DNA of 49,640 bases from Cognatiluteimonas weifangensis (GCF_003416885.1 NZ_QVPD01000016.1:1-49640), one strand, 5' to 3'. Shown: positions 27,472 through 36,060, counted from the first letter of the stretch. Program-made: numbers and translations. The notes: a model not told the origin generated them from the sequence alone.

Positions 27472-28400
27472 TATCGCCGAGCGCGCGGCCCGGGGCCGGT
27501 GACGGTCCCGGAGGGCACTGCGTGCGCGGGGGCCGGGCGCGCCAGCGCGGCTTCGGCATGGCGCAGGTAATCGGCCAGGTACCAGCGCCCGTCCACGCGC
27601 CGCAGCGAGACCACGGTGTCGATGTCCTGGCCGGCGAGGCGGTAGCGCATCCGTACCCGGGCACGGTCGCCGGTCTGCTGCTGCAGGCTCGCCTCCAGGG
27701 TGCCCAGGTCGGCGTCCAGGTCCAGGCCATAGGCCGTCAGCGCCTGCTTGAAGGCGGCCGCGAACGGGCCCAGGCGTCGCAGGCTGGCGTCCATCCCGGC
27801 CTCGCGGAAGGCGGCGGCGGAGGTCAGGCCGGTGCGGCGGGCGGCGCCGGCCAGCTGCGCGAGCGCCTGCCGCGCGCGCTGGCGGTCGCCCAGCGGCGCG
27901 CTCGCGCCCCACTGGCTGATGGCGGCGATCAGCTGGGCGTAGTGCTGGCGCTCGTCGTCGCTGTAGCCGGCCTCGTGCGCCACGTACTGCGCGCCGAACA
28001 GGCCCAGCGAGGCGGCGGCGGTCTTGAGGGCACGGTCGGCGCCGGCGAACTGGCGCTCGAAGACCTGCTGCAGGTGCGCTTCGGCGTCGGGCGCAGCCAG
28101 CGCCGCGAGCATCTCGGGCAGGCGCGAGCCGAACGGCAGCTCGTCCAGCGGCCAGCGTGTGCGGCCCTCGCGCCAGGCGGCTTCCAGCCGGCCGTGCAGC
28201 TCCGGCGGCACCGCCTCGCGGGCGAACGCCTGCAGCTCGTTGTCGCGCAGGTGCGCGGTCAGCTGCCGCACCGCCTGCGCCGGCTTGGTGGCCGCGATGG
28301 CGGCCGTTGGCGGCGGCGGCGGCGGGGGTTGGCATCCGGCCAGGAGCAGGCCGGCACTCAGCAGCAGGATGACGCGACGCGGGATTGCGGACATCGGCAT
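27471..28400 (-). CDS. predicted lipoprotein of unknown function, coupled to plsB
   Basis: A 309-residue exported lipoprotein: MPMSAIPRRVILLLSAGLLLAGC with lipobox LAGC and lipidated C23, then a run of prolines. The mature part is mostly helical (AQAVRQLTAHLRDNELQAFA; QYVAHEAGYSDDERQHYAQL) and ends with a beta-rich segment ARVRMRYRLAGQDIDTVVSL and DGRWYLADYLRHAE, which recalls small NTF2/DUF4878-like folds. ATG 28400 is preceded by GGGGAGGG about 12 bp upstream; ATG 28394 is the alternative. Its stop overlaps plsB (TAATG), so a coupled role in envelope lipid homeostasis is possible. Repeat cluster B lies immediately upstream. Confidence 0.8.
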   Translation of the reverse strand: MPMSAIPRRVILLLSAGLLLAGCQPPPPPPPTAAIAATKPAQAVRQLTAHLRDNELQAFAREAVPPELHGRLEAAWREGRTRWPLDELPFGSRLPEMLAALAAPDAEAHLQQVFERQFAGADRALKTAAASLGLFGAQYVAHEAGYSDDERQHYAQLIAAISQWGASAPLGDRQRARQALAQLAGAARRTGLTSAAAFREAGMDASLRRLGPFAAAFKQALTAYGLDLDADLGTLEASLQQQTGDRARVRMRYRLAGQDIDTVVSLRRVDGRWYLADYLRHAEAALARPAPAHAVPSGTVTGPGPRARR

Positions 28401-28523
28401 GTGGCGGGGCGCCCTCCCCGGCGCAGCCGCATCTTGGCTGCGGCGGCGGGTACGGGCAAGGCCGCCGGTCGCGCCGTCGCCGTGTGGCCGCACGGCAAGG
28501 GCAAAGGTTCTTCCGGCCACCGG

Positions 28524-28860
28524 GATCGACTTTGGACGGAGCCGCCGCCCAGCGGGCTGGGGTGTTGCGCCCTCCTGACGATGTCCTTCCAGTTGGGGCG
28601 AAGGCTGTGCCTGGCCTGACTTCGAGTCGTGGCCTGCTCTTGCGAGATCGGCTTCGGAGGGAGTCGCCGCCCGGCGGGCTGGGGGTGCTGCGCCCTCCTG
28701 ACGATGTCCCGTGTGCAAGTCGGGGCGCAGGCCATCGATGGCTTGCACTTGGAGGATCGGCTTCGGAGGGAGTCGCCGCCCGGCGGGCTGGGGGTGCTGC
28801 GCCCTCCTGACGACCTCCTGTCTTTAAGTCGGGGCGTGGACCATCCATGGTCCACTCTCC
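28524..28860. repeat. repeat cluster B: tandem family-2 units
   Basis: Three units begin at GATCGAC 28524, GATCGGCTTCGG 28646 and GATCGGCTTCGG 28755, with periods of 122 and 109 bp. Each continues GTCGCCGCCCGGCGGGCTGG, a GCGCCCTCCTGACGA block and, in the third, CTGTCTTTAAGTCGG. They run in the opposite orientation to cluster A and the same orientation as cluster C. The third unit is the left half of palindrome P2. The first unit is the most diverged. With P2, P1 and family-1 copies they occupy the gene-free stretch 28401-29471, in which I find no convincing gene. Confidence 0.88.
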
Positions 28861-28886
28861 GCACCCCCAGCCCGCCGGGCGGCGAC
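28772..28886. repeat. long-stem palindrome P2 (copy B)
   Basis: A perfect 26-bp inverted repeat: 28772-28797 pairs with 28861-28886. The 63-bp loop holds a perfect inner hairpin at 28836-28855, GTGGACCATCCATGGTCCAC (9-bp arms around CC). Compared with copy A, the inner hairpin here is longer and its centre is ATCCAT, the same centre as palindrome P1. Confidence 0.92.
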
Positions 28887-28947
28887 TTCGCGAGACTGGA
28901 GGTTCGTCGCTTCGGCTGGTTCCCACGCACGCCGACTCACTTGCCCG

Positions 28948-29055
28948 GAAGCCGGTGGCCCGGCCTGTGCGGGACCGTCGGCGGCATGGATGCCGCCGAG
29001 GAGCCTACAGGGACGTATTCACGGCGTGTCCCGCACAGGCCGGGCCGCCGGCTTC
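28948..29055. repeat. long-stem palindrome P1 (copy B)
   Basis: A 28-bp inverted repeat with one mismatch: 28948-28975 against 29028-29055. The inner perfect hairpin GGCGGCATGGATGCCGCC is at 28980-28997. The region 28930-29059 is nearly identical to the reverse complement of 12692-12820 in cluster A. Confidence 0.9.
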
Positions 29056-29240
29056 CCCCGCAGATGCTTCCGCCCATTACTGGTTCTCCCCGCAGAAACT
29101 TCCGCGCTCAAGGGAAGGCTTCGCGGCGTGTCCCGCGCAAGCTGGCCACCGGCTTCCCCGCAAAGGTGTCCGCGCTTGAAACATGTTCACGGCGTGTCCC
29201 GCACGGGCCGGGCCTGCGGCTTCGCCCGCAGAGGTTCGCA
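29019..29240. repeat. repeat cluster B: family-1 units
   Basis: Three units open with TTCACGGCGTGTCCCGCACA or close variants at about 29019, 29119 and 29187 and continue GGCCGGGCCNCCGGCTTCCC-like and a CCGCAGANG-like block. They are the inverted counterparts of the family-1 units at 12494-12760. Downstream to 29320 the sequence is GC-rich without further clear copies. Confidence 0.8.
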
Positions 29241-29320
29241 TCGGGGATGGATTTCGCGGTGTACCCCGCCGCGGCCGGGTCCGGCCTCACGGGGAGGTGT
29301 TCGCACCCCGAAAGGCCGGG

Positions 29321-29347
29321 AAAAGAAAGGAGGCCAGGCGGCCTCCT
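29321..29347 (-). terminator. intrinsic terminator downstream of the P4-type phosphatase gene
   Basis: On the minus strand an 8-bp perfect stem (AGGAGGCC / GGCCTCCT, loop GCCT, 29347-29328) is followed directly by TTCTTTT (29327-29321). This is the best intrinsic-terminator pattern in the window and lies about 125 bp after the phosphatase stop at 29472. It would stop leftward transcription before the palindromes of cluster B. Confidence 0.75.
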
Positions 29348-29471
29348 CAAGTCCGGCAGCGCCGGAGGACAGTCAGTTGTGGCATGGCTCCGGCGTGGCC
29401 GGATGACCGCAGGCTAGCGCGGACTCATACCTGATGCAATGCCTGAGTAATCCATAGGCAAGTTGTTGATT

Positions 29472-30365
29472 TCAATTGCGCGCATCGTCCAGGGCTGCAG
29501 CCTTGGCGGCGCGCCGAGTGGCTGCCGGCTGGCGCCAGGCGTTGTCGAACAGGGCCGGCTCCCAGCTGCCGTACATCGGATTGGGCAGCGCCCACCAGCG
29601 CTGGCCCACCCACTCCAGGTAGGGGGCGACCGCGGCACGGCGGCCGGCGGGGGTGTTGGCTGCGATATCGACGAAATCGCCGACCTGGTCGCCGAACTGC
29701 ATCAGCACCCGGTACTGGCGGCCGACCGAACGCCGTCGGCAGCCCTTGTCCGAGCCCCGCGCCACGCAGCCGGCGACCACAGTGCCCTTGCCCAAAAACT
29801 GGCCGACGCCGGCGATGGGAAAGCCGGCCCGGCGCAGGTTGTCGAACGTGGCTTCGGCCTGGGCGGCGTCGCGGTTGCTGATGTAGAACACGGTGACGCC
29901 CTGCCGCGCCGCCGCAGCGAGGAATTCCAGCGCCCCGGGCAGCGGCTGCGCGGCGCGCTGCTGCACCCATTCGTCCCACGCGGCGTCGTTGAACTCCTGG
30001 CCGCTGCGGATCTGCCGCACCTGGTTGGGCGAGTTGTCGAGCACGGTCTCGTCGACGTCGACGATGATCGCCGGCGGCAGGGTGCGCGGATCGTTGTCGC
30101 GGTCGCCCGCGGCCAGCGCGTCCCACGACGTGTCGGCGAGCGCGGCGGGCAGCACCTGGCCGGCGGCGCGGTAGATCTCGCGGAACACCAGGTCGCGCTC
30201 GACCGAGGTCTGGAACCAGACCGTGGCGTTGAGGCCGTCGTCGGGCGCCTGGATGCCGGCGGCCGGTTGCGCGGCCGGCACCGGCGTCGGGGTCGGTCCG
30301 GGTGACGGCAGGCTTGCGCAGCCGGCCAGCAGCACGACGGACAGCACGGACAAGGGGAGACGCAT
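29472..30365 (-). CDS. e(P4)-family acid phosphatase lipoprotein (HAD superfamily)
   Basis: The 297-residue outer-membrane-type lipoprotein belongs to the class C acid phosphatase / lipoprotein e(P4) 5'-nucleotidase family. Signal and lipobox are MRLPLSVLSVVLLAGC with lipidated C16, followed by a Pro-rich linker. The HAD catalytic motif is DVDETVLD (D103 nucleophile, D105 acid/base) in PPAIIVDVDETVLDNS. Further motifs are VTVFYISNRD and the late QFGDQVGDFVDI (acidic motif). The ATG follows GGAG at 7 bp. A notable insert GCVARGSDKGCRRR holds two cysteines that may pair. Likely role: phosphate scavenging from periplasmic nucleotides. Confidence 0.9.
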   Translation of the reverse strand: MRLPLSVLSVVLLAGCASLPSPGPTPTPVPAAQPAAGIQAPDDGLNATVWFQTSVERDLVFREIYRAAGQVLPAALADTSWDALAAGDRDNDPRTLPPAIIVDVDETVLDNSPNQVRQIRSGQEFNDAAWDEWVQQRAAQPLPGALEFLAAAARQGVTVFYISNRDAAQAEATFDNLRRAGFPIAGVGQFLGKGTVVAGCVARGSDKGCRRRSVGRQYRVLMQFGDQVGDFVDIAANTPAGRRAAVAPYLEWVGQRWWALPNPMYGSWEPALFDNAWRQPAATRRAAKAAALDDARN

Positions 30366-30450
30366 GGGAAACTCCGGTGGCGGCGAGGTGCGAAGTGTAT
30401 CGGCTGGCCCAGTGCGGTCGCAGGCGCGGCGCACGCCGCTCCTGCAAGCC

Positions 30451-32430
30451 CTACGAACCCAGCAACTCGCGGATTGCGGCGAAGCCGGCGCTGGCGCGTT
30501 CGGCCTTGCGCTGCGCGTCGGCGACGGGATCGGCGCCGTCGCGCTGCAGTTCCGCTGCCGGCAGCTCGTCGAGGAAGCGACTGGGCGCCAGCCGCAGGCG
30601 CTCGCCCCACCTTTGCGCTTCGCGCGCGTGCGATAGCCACAGCGCTTCCTTGGCGCGGGTGATGCCGACATAGAGCAGGCGCCGCTCCTCGTCCAGACGG
30701 CCTTCCTCGAGGCTGGCCTCGTGCGGCAGGTTGCCGTCCTCGACGCCGACGATGAACACGTAGCGGAACTCCAGGCCCTTGGCCGCGTGCAGGCTCATCA
30801 GCCGCACCTGGTTGCCGGCCTCGCCCTTGTCGGCGTGCGACAGCAATGCCAGCGCCGCCGCGAGGTCGCCGGGGCCGGCGTTGCGGCCGCCGTCGAACCA
30901 GTCGGCGAGTTCGTCGAGGTTGCGCCGCCGCGCCTGGAACTGCGCCTCGTCTTTGCATTGCGCGCGCAGCATCGCCAGCAGGCCGCTGCGCTCGTTGAGC
31001 TTGCGCACCAGGTCCGTCGGCGCCAGCTTCGCGGCGTCGGCGCGCAGGCCGCGGACGATGCCGGCGAATTCCTGCAGCGCATTGCCGGCGCGTGCCGGCA
31101 GTTGCTTGAGCAATGCGATCGATTCGGCCGCGCGCGCCAGCGGCAGGTGCGCGTGCTGCGCCAGTTCGGCGAGCTTGGCCAGGGTGGTGCCGCCGACCCC
31201 GCGCGAGGGCGAGGCCACCGCGCGCAGGAATGCGGCGTCGTCGTCGGGGTTGGCGACCAGCCGCAGCCACGCCATCGCGTCCTTGACCTCGCCGCGGTCC
31301 AGGAACGCAGTGCCGCCGCTGAGGTGGTAGGGCACGCGCAGCAGCTGCAGCGCCTTCTCCAGCGCGCGCGACTGGTGGTTGCCGCGGAACAGCACGCAGA
31401 AGTCGCTCCACGGCGCTGCGTGCTTTTGCGCCTGGAACTGGATCTCGGCGGCGACCTTCTCGGCTTCGTGCGCGACGTCCTTGCACTCCCACACGCGGAT
31501 GCGCTCGCCGTCGGCGTTGCCGCTCCACAGGGTCTTGGGGTGCGCGTGCGGATTGTTGGCGATCAGCGCGTTGGCGGCGCGCAGCACGCGGTTGCTGCAG
31601 CGGTAGTTCTGCTCCAGCTTGATCACCCGCAGCGCCGGATAGTCCTGGCCGAGCTGCAGCAGGTTCTCGGGGTTGGCGCCGCGCCAGGCGTAGATCGACT
31701 GGTCGTCGTCGCCGACGCAGGTGAAGTCGCCGCGCGGCCCCGCCAGGGCCTTCAGCAGCCGGTACTGGGCGTCGTTGGTGTCCTGGCACTCGTCCACCAG
31801 CAGGTAGCCGATGCGCTCGCGCCAGGCGGCGACGCAGTCCGGGTCGGACTCCAGCAGCTGTACCGGCAGCCGGATCAGGTCGTCGAAGTCGACCGCGTTG
31901 AAGGTCGCCAGGCGCTGCTGGTAGCGCGCGTACAGGGCCGCGGCCTCGCGCTCGCGCACGCTGGCGGCGACATCGGCGGCCTGCTGCGGCGACAGGCCGG
32001 CGTTCTTGGCGCGCGCGACCAGCGCCTTCGCCGCTTCGATCGCATCGGGCTTGCTGCCCGGCGGCAGCAGGTCCTTGATCTGCGCGGCGCTGTCCTCGGC
32101 GTCGAAGATCGAGAAGCCGCGCTTCAGGCCCAGCCTGGCGTGCTCGATCTGCAGCAGCTTCAGGCCCAGCGCATGGAAGGTGCAGATGGTGAGGCCCTCG
32201 CCGGCGTCGCCCTTGAGCCGGCGCGCCACGCGCTCGCGCATCTCGCGCGCGGACTTGTTGGTGAAGGTGATCGCGGCGATCCGCCGCGCCGGCATCCGCC
32301 CGGAAGCCACTAGGTGCGCGATCTTCTCCACGATCACCCGGGTCTTGCCGCTGCCGGCGCCGGCCAGCACCAGCAGCGGACCGTCCACGTGCAGCACGGC
32401 CTGGCGTTGCGGGGGGTTGAGACCGTGCAT
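30451..32430 (-). CDS. rep: ATP-dependent DNA helicase Rep (UvrD/Rep superfamily 1)
   Basis: Rep is a 3'-5' superfamily 1A helicase that restarts and clears replication forks. The 659-residue protein (E. coli Rep 673) opens MHGLNPPQRQAVLHVDGPLL with Walker A GAGSGKTR near 24-31. Other motifs: ITFTNKSAREMRERV (Ia), LLVDECQDTNDAQY (II), CVGDDDQSIYAWRGA (III), LEQNYRCS (IV), VRLMSLHAAKGLEFRYVFI (V), EERRLLYVGITRAKEAL (VI). Start at ATG 32430 matches the Rep N-terminus; upstream open codons overlap the divergent tdk region and are rejected. Gap to the phosphatase is 85 bp. Confidence 0.95.
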   Translation of the reverse strand: MHGLNPPQRQAVLHVDGPLLVLAGAGSGKTRVIVEKIAHLVASGRMPARRIAAITFTNKSAREMRERVARRLKGDAGEGLTICTFHALGLKLLQIEHARLGLKRGFSIFDAEDSAAQIKDLLPPGSKPDAIEAAKALVARAKNAGLSPQQAADVAASVREREAAALYARYQQRLATFNAVDFDDLIRLPVQLLESDPDCVAAWRERIGYLLVDECQDTNDAQYRLLKALAGPRGDFTCVGDDDQSIYAWRGANPENLLQLGQDYPALRVIKLEQNYRCSNRVLRAANALIANNPHAHPKTLWSGNADGERIRVWECKDVAHEAEKVAAEIQFQAQKHAAPWSDFCVLFRGNHQSRALEKALQLLRVPYHLSGGTAFLDRGEVKDAMAWLRLVANPDDDAAFLRAVASPSRGVGGTTLAKLAELAQHAHLPLARAAESIALLKQLPARAGNALQEFAGIVRGLRADAAKLAPTDLVRKLNERSGLLAMLRAQCKDEAQFQARRRNLDELADWFDGGRNAGPGDLAAALALLSHADKGEAGNQVRLMSLHAAKGLEFRYVFIVGVEDGNLPHEASLEEGRLDEERRLLYVGITRAKEALWLSHAREAQRWGERLRLAPSRFLDELPAAELQRDGADPVADAQRKAERASAGFAAIRELLGS

Positions 32431-32562
32431 GGAAGCGATCGCCGGAGACAGGCGCCATTGTAGGGCCCGCGTCAGGCCCGCCGCCCGCGGCAGCGGCCGC
32501 CGCGCGGCGGAACCAACGGGCCGCCGGCGGACGGACCGGTTCCGGCCGGCCGGCCCCCGCCC

Positions 32563-32568
32563 TACACT
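32563..32568 (+). promoter_or_regulatory. candidate -10 box giving a leaderless tdk transcript
   Basis: TACACT lies exactly 6 nt upstream of the tdk ATG (TACACT-GCGGCG-ATG). Initiation about 7 nt after the box would fall on the start codon. There is no ribosome site before the ATG, which fits leaderless translation. The -35 region (TTCCGG around 32540) is weak. Confidence 0.4.
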
Positions 32569-32574
32569 GCGGCG

Positions 32575-33192
32575 ATGGCCAAGCTCTACTTCTATTACTC
32601 GGCGATGAACGCGGGCAAGACCACGACCCTGCTGCAGTCGGCGCACAACTACCGCGAGCGCGGCATGCGGGTGGCGATCCTGAGTCCGCGCCTGGACCAC
32701 CGCGACGGCGCCGGCACGGTCGCCTCGCGCATCGGCCTGCGCGCCGACGGCACCGCGTTCGGCCGCGACGACGACCTGGAACGCATGGTCCGCACCAGCG
32801 TCGGCAACAACGGCCCGCTGCACTGCGTGCTGGTCGACGAGGCGCAGTTCCTGAGCCGCAGCCAAGTGTGGCAGCTCACCGAAGTGGTCGACCAGCTGCG
32901 CATCCCGGTGCTGTGCTATGGCCTGCGCACGGACTTCCGCGGCGAGCTGTTCGAGGGCAGCCAGTACCTGCTGGCCTGGGCCGACGAACTGCAGGAGATC
33001 AAGACCATCTGCCACAGCGGCAGCAAGGCGACCATGACCGTGCGCGTGGACGCCAGGGGCCGCGCGTTGCAGGCCGGGCCGCAGGTGGAGATCGGCGGCA
33101 ACGAGCGTTACGTGTCGGTGTCGCGTGCGGAGTTCAAGAAGATCATGCGCGGCGAGTCGGAGATCGCGCCGCTGCAGGCGCCGCTGTTGTAG
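32575..33192 (+). CDS. tdk: thymidine kinase (type II) lacking zinc ligands
   Basis: Tdk phosphorylates thymidine to dTMP in the salvage pathway. The 205-residue protein has the P-loop [14 protein letters not shown] (about 7-20), the DEAQFL acid (88-93), the CYGLRTDF segment (114-121) and the lasso RYVSV near 179-183. The zinc-binding cysteines of E. coli Tdk (C145, C148, C183, H186) are mostly gone: the first pair reads ICHSGSK (C146 kept, S148) and the second SVSRAE (S183, E186). The enzyme therefore probably folds without structural zinc. The ATG has no ribosome site; see the adjacent TACACT box. Confidence 0.93.
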   Translation: MAKLYFYYSAMNAGKTTTLLQSAHNYRERGMRVAILSPRLDHRDGAGTVASRIGLRADGTAFGRDDDLERMVRTSVGNNGPLHCVLVDEAQFLSRSQVWQLTEVVDQLRIPVLCYGLRTDFRGELFEGSQYLLAWADELQEIKTICHSGSKATMTVRVDARGRALQAGPQVEIGGNERYVSVSRAEFKKIMRGESEIAPLQAPLL

Positions 33193-33219
33193 GCGCGCGT
33201 ACGCGCGCGGTCCGCGCCG

Positions 33220-36027
33220 CTACAGGCAGCTCGCCTGGCGGGCGGCGACCTGGCGCGCGGTGACGCCGCCTTCGGGCTGCGCATTGCGGACCTCGGCCTG
33301 CAGCGCCTGCAGCGAGGCCAGCGCGCGCATGCGCTCCGGGCCGTGGCAGCGCTGCGCGGCGGCCGCGGCGCCGGCCAGCCAGGCCACCTTGCGCAGTTCG
33401 ATCTCCGGTTGCGACGCCAGTTCCGCCAGCGCGTCCAGCCGCGCCAGCGCGGCGGCGTCGCCGCTGGCGGCCTGCAGCGCGGCCAGCGACAGTTGTGCCC
33501 GGCGCGCGTGCGGATGGGCGGCGCCGTAGCCGTCGCGGGTGGACTGCGCGGCCGCGCGCAGCTCGGCCAGCGCGCGCGCGCGGTCGCCGAGCGCGGCGTC
33601 GATTTCGCCCAGCAGGCGGTCGCTGTCGCCGACCAGCGGATGCGCCGGGCCGAGGTGTTCGCTGCGCAGCCGCCGCGCCTCCAGCAGCAGCGGCCGCGCC
33701 TCCGTATTGCGGCGCAGCTCGTGCAGCACCATCGCCTTGTTGAACAGCACCCCGGCCAGCTCCAGCGGATTGCCGCGGCGCCGGCGCACTGCGATCGAGC
33801 GGTCCAAGGCCGCCAGCGCGGCCACGGGATGGCCGCGTTCCCAGGCGATGATGCCCAGGCTGTTGTCGTCGCGGGCGACGCTGTCGTGGTCCGGCCCCAG
33901 CCGCGCCACCAGCCAGGCGCGGCTGTCGCGGAACGTCGCTTCGGCTTCGGCGTAGCGCCCGATGTCGACCTGGATCGTGGCCAGCTGGCGGCGCGCGTCG
34001 ATGCTGGCCGGATGGTCGTCGCCGTGCAGTTCCCGCGCCAGCGCCAGGGCGTTGCCGCAGTCGCGTTGCGCGCCGATGGTGTCGCCGGCGCTGCGCTGCA
34101 CCGCGCACAGGTTGCGCAGCAGCGCGATCGACAGCGGATGGCGCGAGCCGACGCGTTCGCGCAACTGCCGCAGCGCATCGCGGTAGCCGCGGCGGGCCGC
34201 GGCCAGCTCGCCGGCGTCGGCGTGCAGGCCGGCGAGGTCGGCGAGGTTCTCGACCACGCCGGCGTCGTCGTCCAGCGCGTCGCGGCGCAGCGCCAGCGAG
34301 CGCAGGAACAGCGGCCGCGCCGTGTCCGCCGCGCCGATCGCGCGCTGGCAGCGCCCCAGCTGCGACCAGAATTCCGCCACCTGCACCGGCAGTTGCCGCT
34401 GCTCGCGCTGCGCCAGCGACTGCCGCGGCGCCATCGCCGCGATGCAGGCGCGCGCATCGCCGAGCAGCAACTGCGCGCGGCCGCGGTCGGTGGTGGATTC
34501 CAGCCGCAGACTCGGCGGCGCATCGTCGCCGAGCGCGTCCACGATCAGCGCCTGGCGCTCCAGCAGCTGCAGCGCCGGGACGTAGTCGCCCAGGCCCAGG
34601 CGCAGGCGCGCGATCACGCCGAACAGTTCCGCGCGCGCGGCCGGTTGCCGCGCCAGTTCGCGGTTGCCGCGGGCGACGCCGGCGTCGAGCAGCTGGCGCA
34701 CGTCCAGCGGGTCTTCGCCGTTGCCGCCGCCGGCGTGCTGGAACAGGCCGACCACGAAATCCTGCAGCGCCTGCGCGCGGCTGGCTTCCTGCACCGCCTG
34801 CCGCGCCTGCCAGGCGACGATGCCGAAAGCGCTGGCCAGCACCGCCGTCACCAGCGCGGCGGTCGACAGCGCCCAGCGATGCCGGTGCAGGTACTTGCGC
34901 AGGCGATAGCCCACGCTTTGCGGACGCGCCAGCACCGGCTTGCCGTCGCGGTAGCGCGCCAGGTCCAGCGCCAGCGCTTCCACCGACGGATAGCGTTGCT
35001 CCGGGCGCTTGGCCAGCGCCTTGAGCACGATGTTGTCGAGATCGCCGGCCAGCGCGCGCGCCAGCCGGCGCTGCGGCTGCGCGGCGCCGGTGGTGTCGCC
35101 GCCGCGCAGCACGCACAGCGAGGGGCGCATCGGGTCGGCGGTCAGGATCGCCTCTTCCCATTCGGCGTCGGTCTGGCGCTTGAGCCGGTACGGCTTGCTC
35201 CCGGTCAGCAGTTCGTACAGCACCACGCCGAGGGAATAGACGTCGGTCATGGTGGTGATCGGCTCGCCGCGGATCTGCTCGGGCGCGGCGTAGTGCAGGG
35301 TGAAGGCGCGCAGCCCGGTGCCGGTGTGCTCGGGCGAGAGCTCGTTGGTGTCCAGCAGCTTGGCGATGCCGAAGTCGAGCAGGCGCACTTCGTCCAGCGG
35401 CGTGACCAGGATGTTGGACGGCTTCAGGTCGCGATGCACGATCAGGTTGGCGTGGGCGTGGCTGACCGCGTCGCAGACCTGCAGGAACAGCCGCAAGCGC
35501 GCCTCCAGCGACAGCGCGCGGCTGCGGCACCAGTCGGTGATCGGTTCGCCGTCGACGTACTCCAGCGCCAGGTAGGGCTGGCCGTCGCCGCTGATGCCGG
35601 CGTCGAGCAGGCGCGCGATGTGCGGGTGCGCCAGGCGCGCCAGGATCTGGCGCTCGCGGGTGAAGCGCAGTTGCAGGTTGGGATCGGCCAGGCCCGGGCG
35701 CAGCAGCTTCAGCGCCACCCGGCGCTGGTACAGGCCGTCGGCGCGGCTGGCGAGCCAGACCTGGCCCATGCCGCCTTCGCCGAGCAGCCGCTCCAGCCGG
35801 TACGGCCCGGCCAGGGTGCCGGGGCGGGGGCCGGGCAGCGCCGGCACCAGCGGCTGCGACAGGAAATCGCCGCGCGCCTCTTCCAGCGCCATCAGCTCGG
35901 CCAGGTCGGCGCCCAGTTGCGGATCTTCCTCGCGCAGCGAGGCCAGGCTGCGCGCGCGGGTGGCCGCATCCAGCTCGAACATGGCGTCGAGCAGCGGCGA
36001 CAGGCGTTGCCAGCGTTCGGCGTCCAT
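33220..36027 (-). CDS. membrane-anchored Ser/Thr protein kinase with C-terminal TPR-type region
   Basis: A 935-residue receptor-like kinase of the Hanks type. The kinase domain (about residues 76-350) has GEGGMGQV (83-90), ATP lysine K107, HRDLKPSN (198-205), DFG (218-220) and APE (248-250), so it appears active. The N-terminus (1-60) is a helical segment seen in kinases paired with TIGR02999 sigma factors. One membrane helix at about 386-406 (ALSTAALVTAVLASAFGIVAW) is followed by about 500 residues of alpha-helical TPR-like repeats that should be periplasmic. The start ATG 36027 is the first in a good context. It is downstream and codirectional of an ECF sigma factor, separated by three 87-bp hairpin repeats. 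Target of the kinase is inferred, not shown. Confidence 0.92.
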   Translation of the reverse strand: MDAERWQRLSPLLDAMFELDAATRARSLASLREEDPQLGADLAELMALEEARGDFLSQPLVPALPGPRPGTLAGPYRLERLLGEGGMGQVWLASRADGLYQRRVALKLLRPGLADPNLQLRFTRERQILARLAHPHIARLLDAGISGDGQPYLALEYVDGEPITDWCRSRALSLEARLRLFLQVCDAVSHAHANLIVHRDLKPSNILVTPLDEVRLLDFGIAKLLDTNELSPEHTGTGLRAFTLHYAAPEQIRGEPITTMTDVYSLGVVLYELLTGSKPYRLKRQTDAEWEEAILTADPMRPSLCVLRGGDTTGAAQPQRRLARALAGDLDNIVLKALAKRPEQRYPSVEALALDLARYRDGKPVLARPQSVGYRLRKYLHRHRWALSTAALVTAVLASAFGIVAWQARQAVQEASRAQALQDFVVGLFQHAGGGNGEDPLDVRQLLDAGVARGNRELARQPAARAELFGVIARLRLGLGDYVPALQLLERQALIVDALGDDAPPSLRLESTTDRGRAQLLLGDARACIAAMAPRQSLAQREQRQLPVQVAEFWSQLGRCQRAIGAADTARPLFLRSLALRRDALDDDAGVVENLADLAGLHADAGELAAARRGYRDALRQLRERVGSRHPLSIALLRNLCAVQRSAGDTIGAQRDCGNALALARELHGDDHPASIDARRQLATIQVDIGRYAEAEATFRDSRAWLVARLGPDHDSVARDDNSLGIIAWERGHPVAALAALDRSIAVRRRRGNPLELAGVLFNKAMVLHELRRNTEARPLLLEARRLRSEHLGPAHPLVGDSDRLLGEIDAALGDRARALAELRAAAQSTRDGYGAAHPHARRAQLSLAALQAASGDAAALARLDALAELASQPEIELRKVAWLAGAAAAAQRCHGPERMRALASLQALQAEVRNAQPEGGVTARQVAARQASCL

Positions 36028-36060
36028 CGGCCCTCAACAAGTAACGCTGTCGCGCGCAGC

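Noticed and set aside
27472..28926. N-terminal extension of plsB through the lipoprotein gene and repeat cluster B
   Set aside because: It would overlap the lipoprotein entirely and run through palindromes; the TAATG-coupled ATG at 27471 gives a normal PlsB.
28629..29417. Open frame across cluster B with Pro/Gly-rich repeats (PPGGLGV-type)
   Set aside because: The same repeat is open in several frames and both strands, and palindromic DNA explains it. No ribosome site or conserved start.
29410..29475. AT-richer patch after the phosphatase as a phage attachment site or tRNA remnant
   Set aside because: No tRNA fold, no integrase nearby and no second copy seen; only base composition drew attention.
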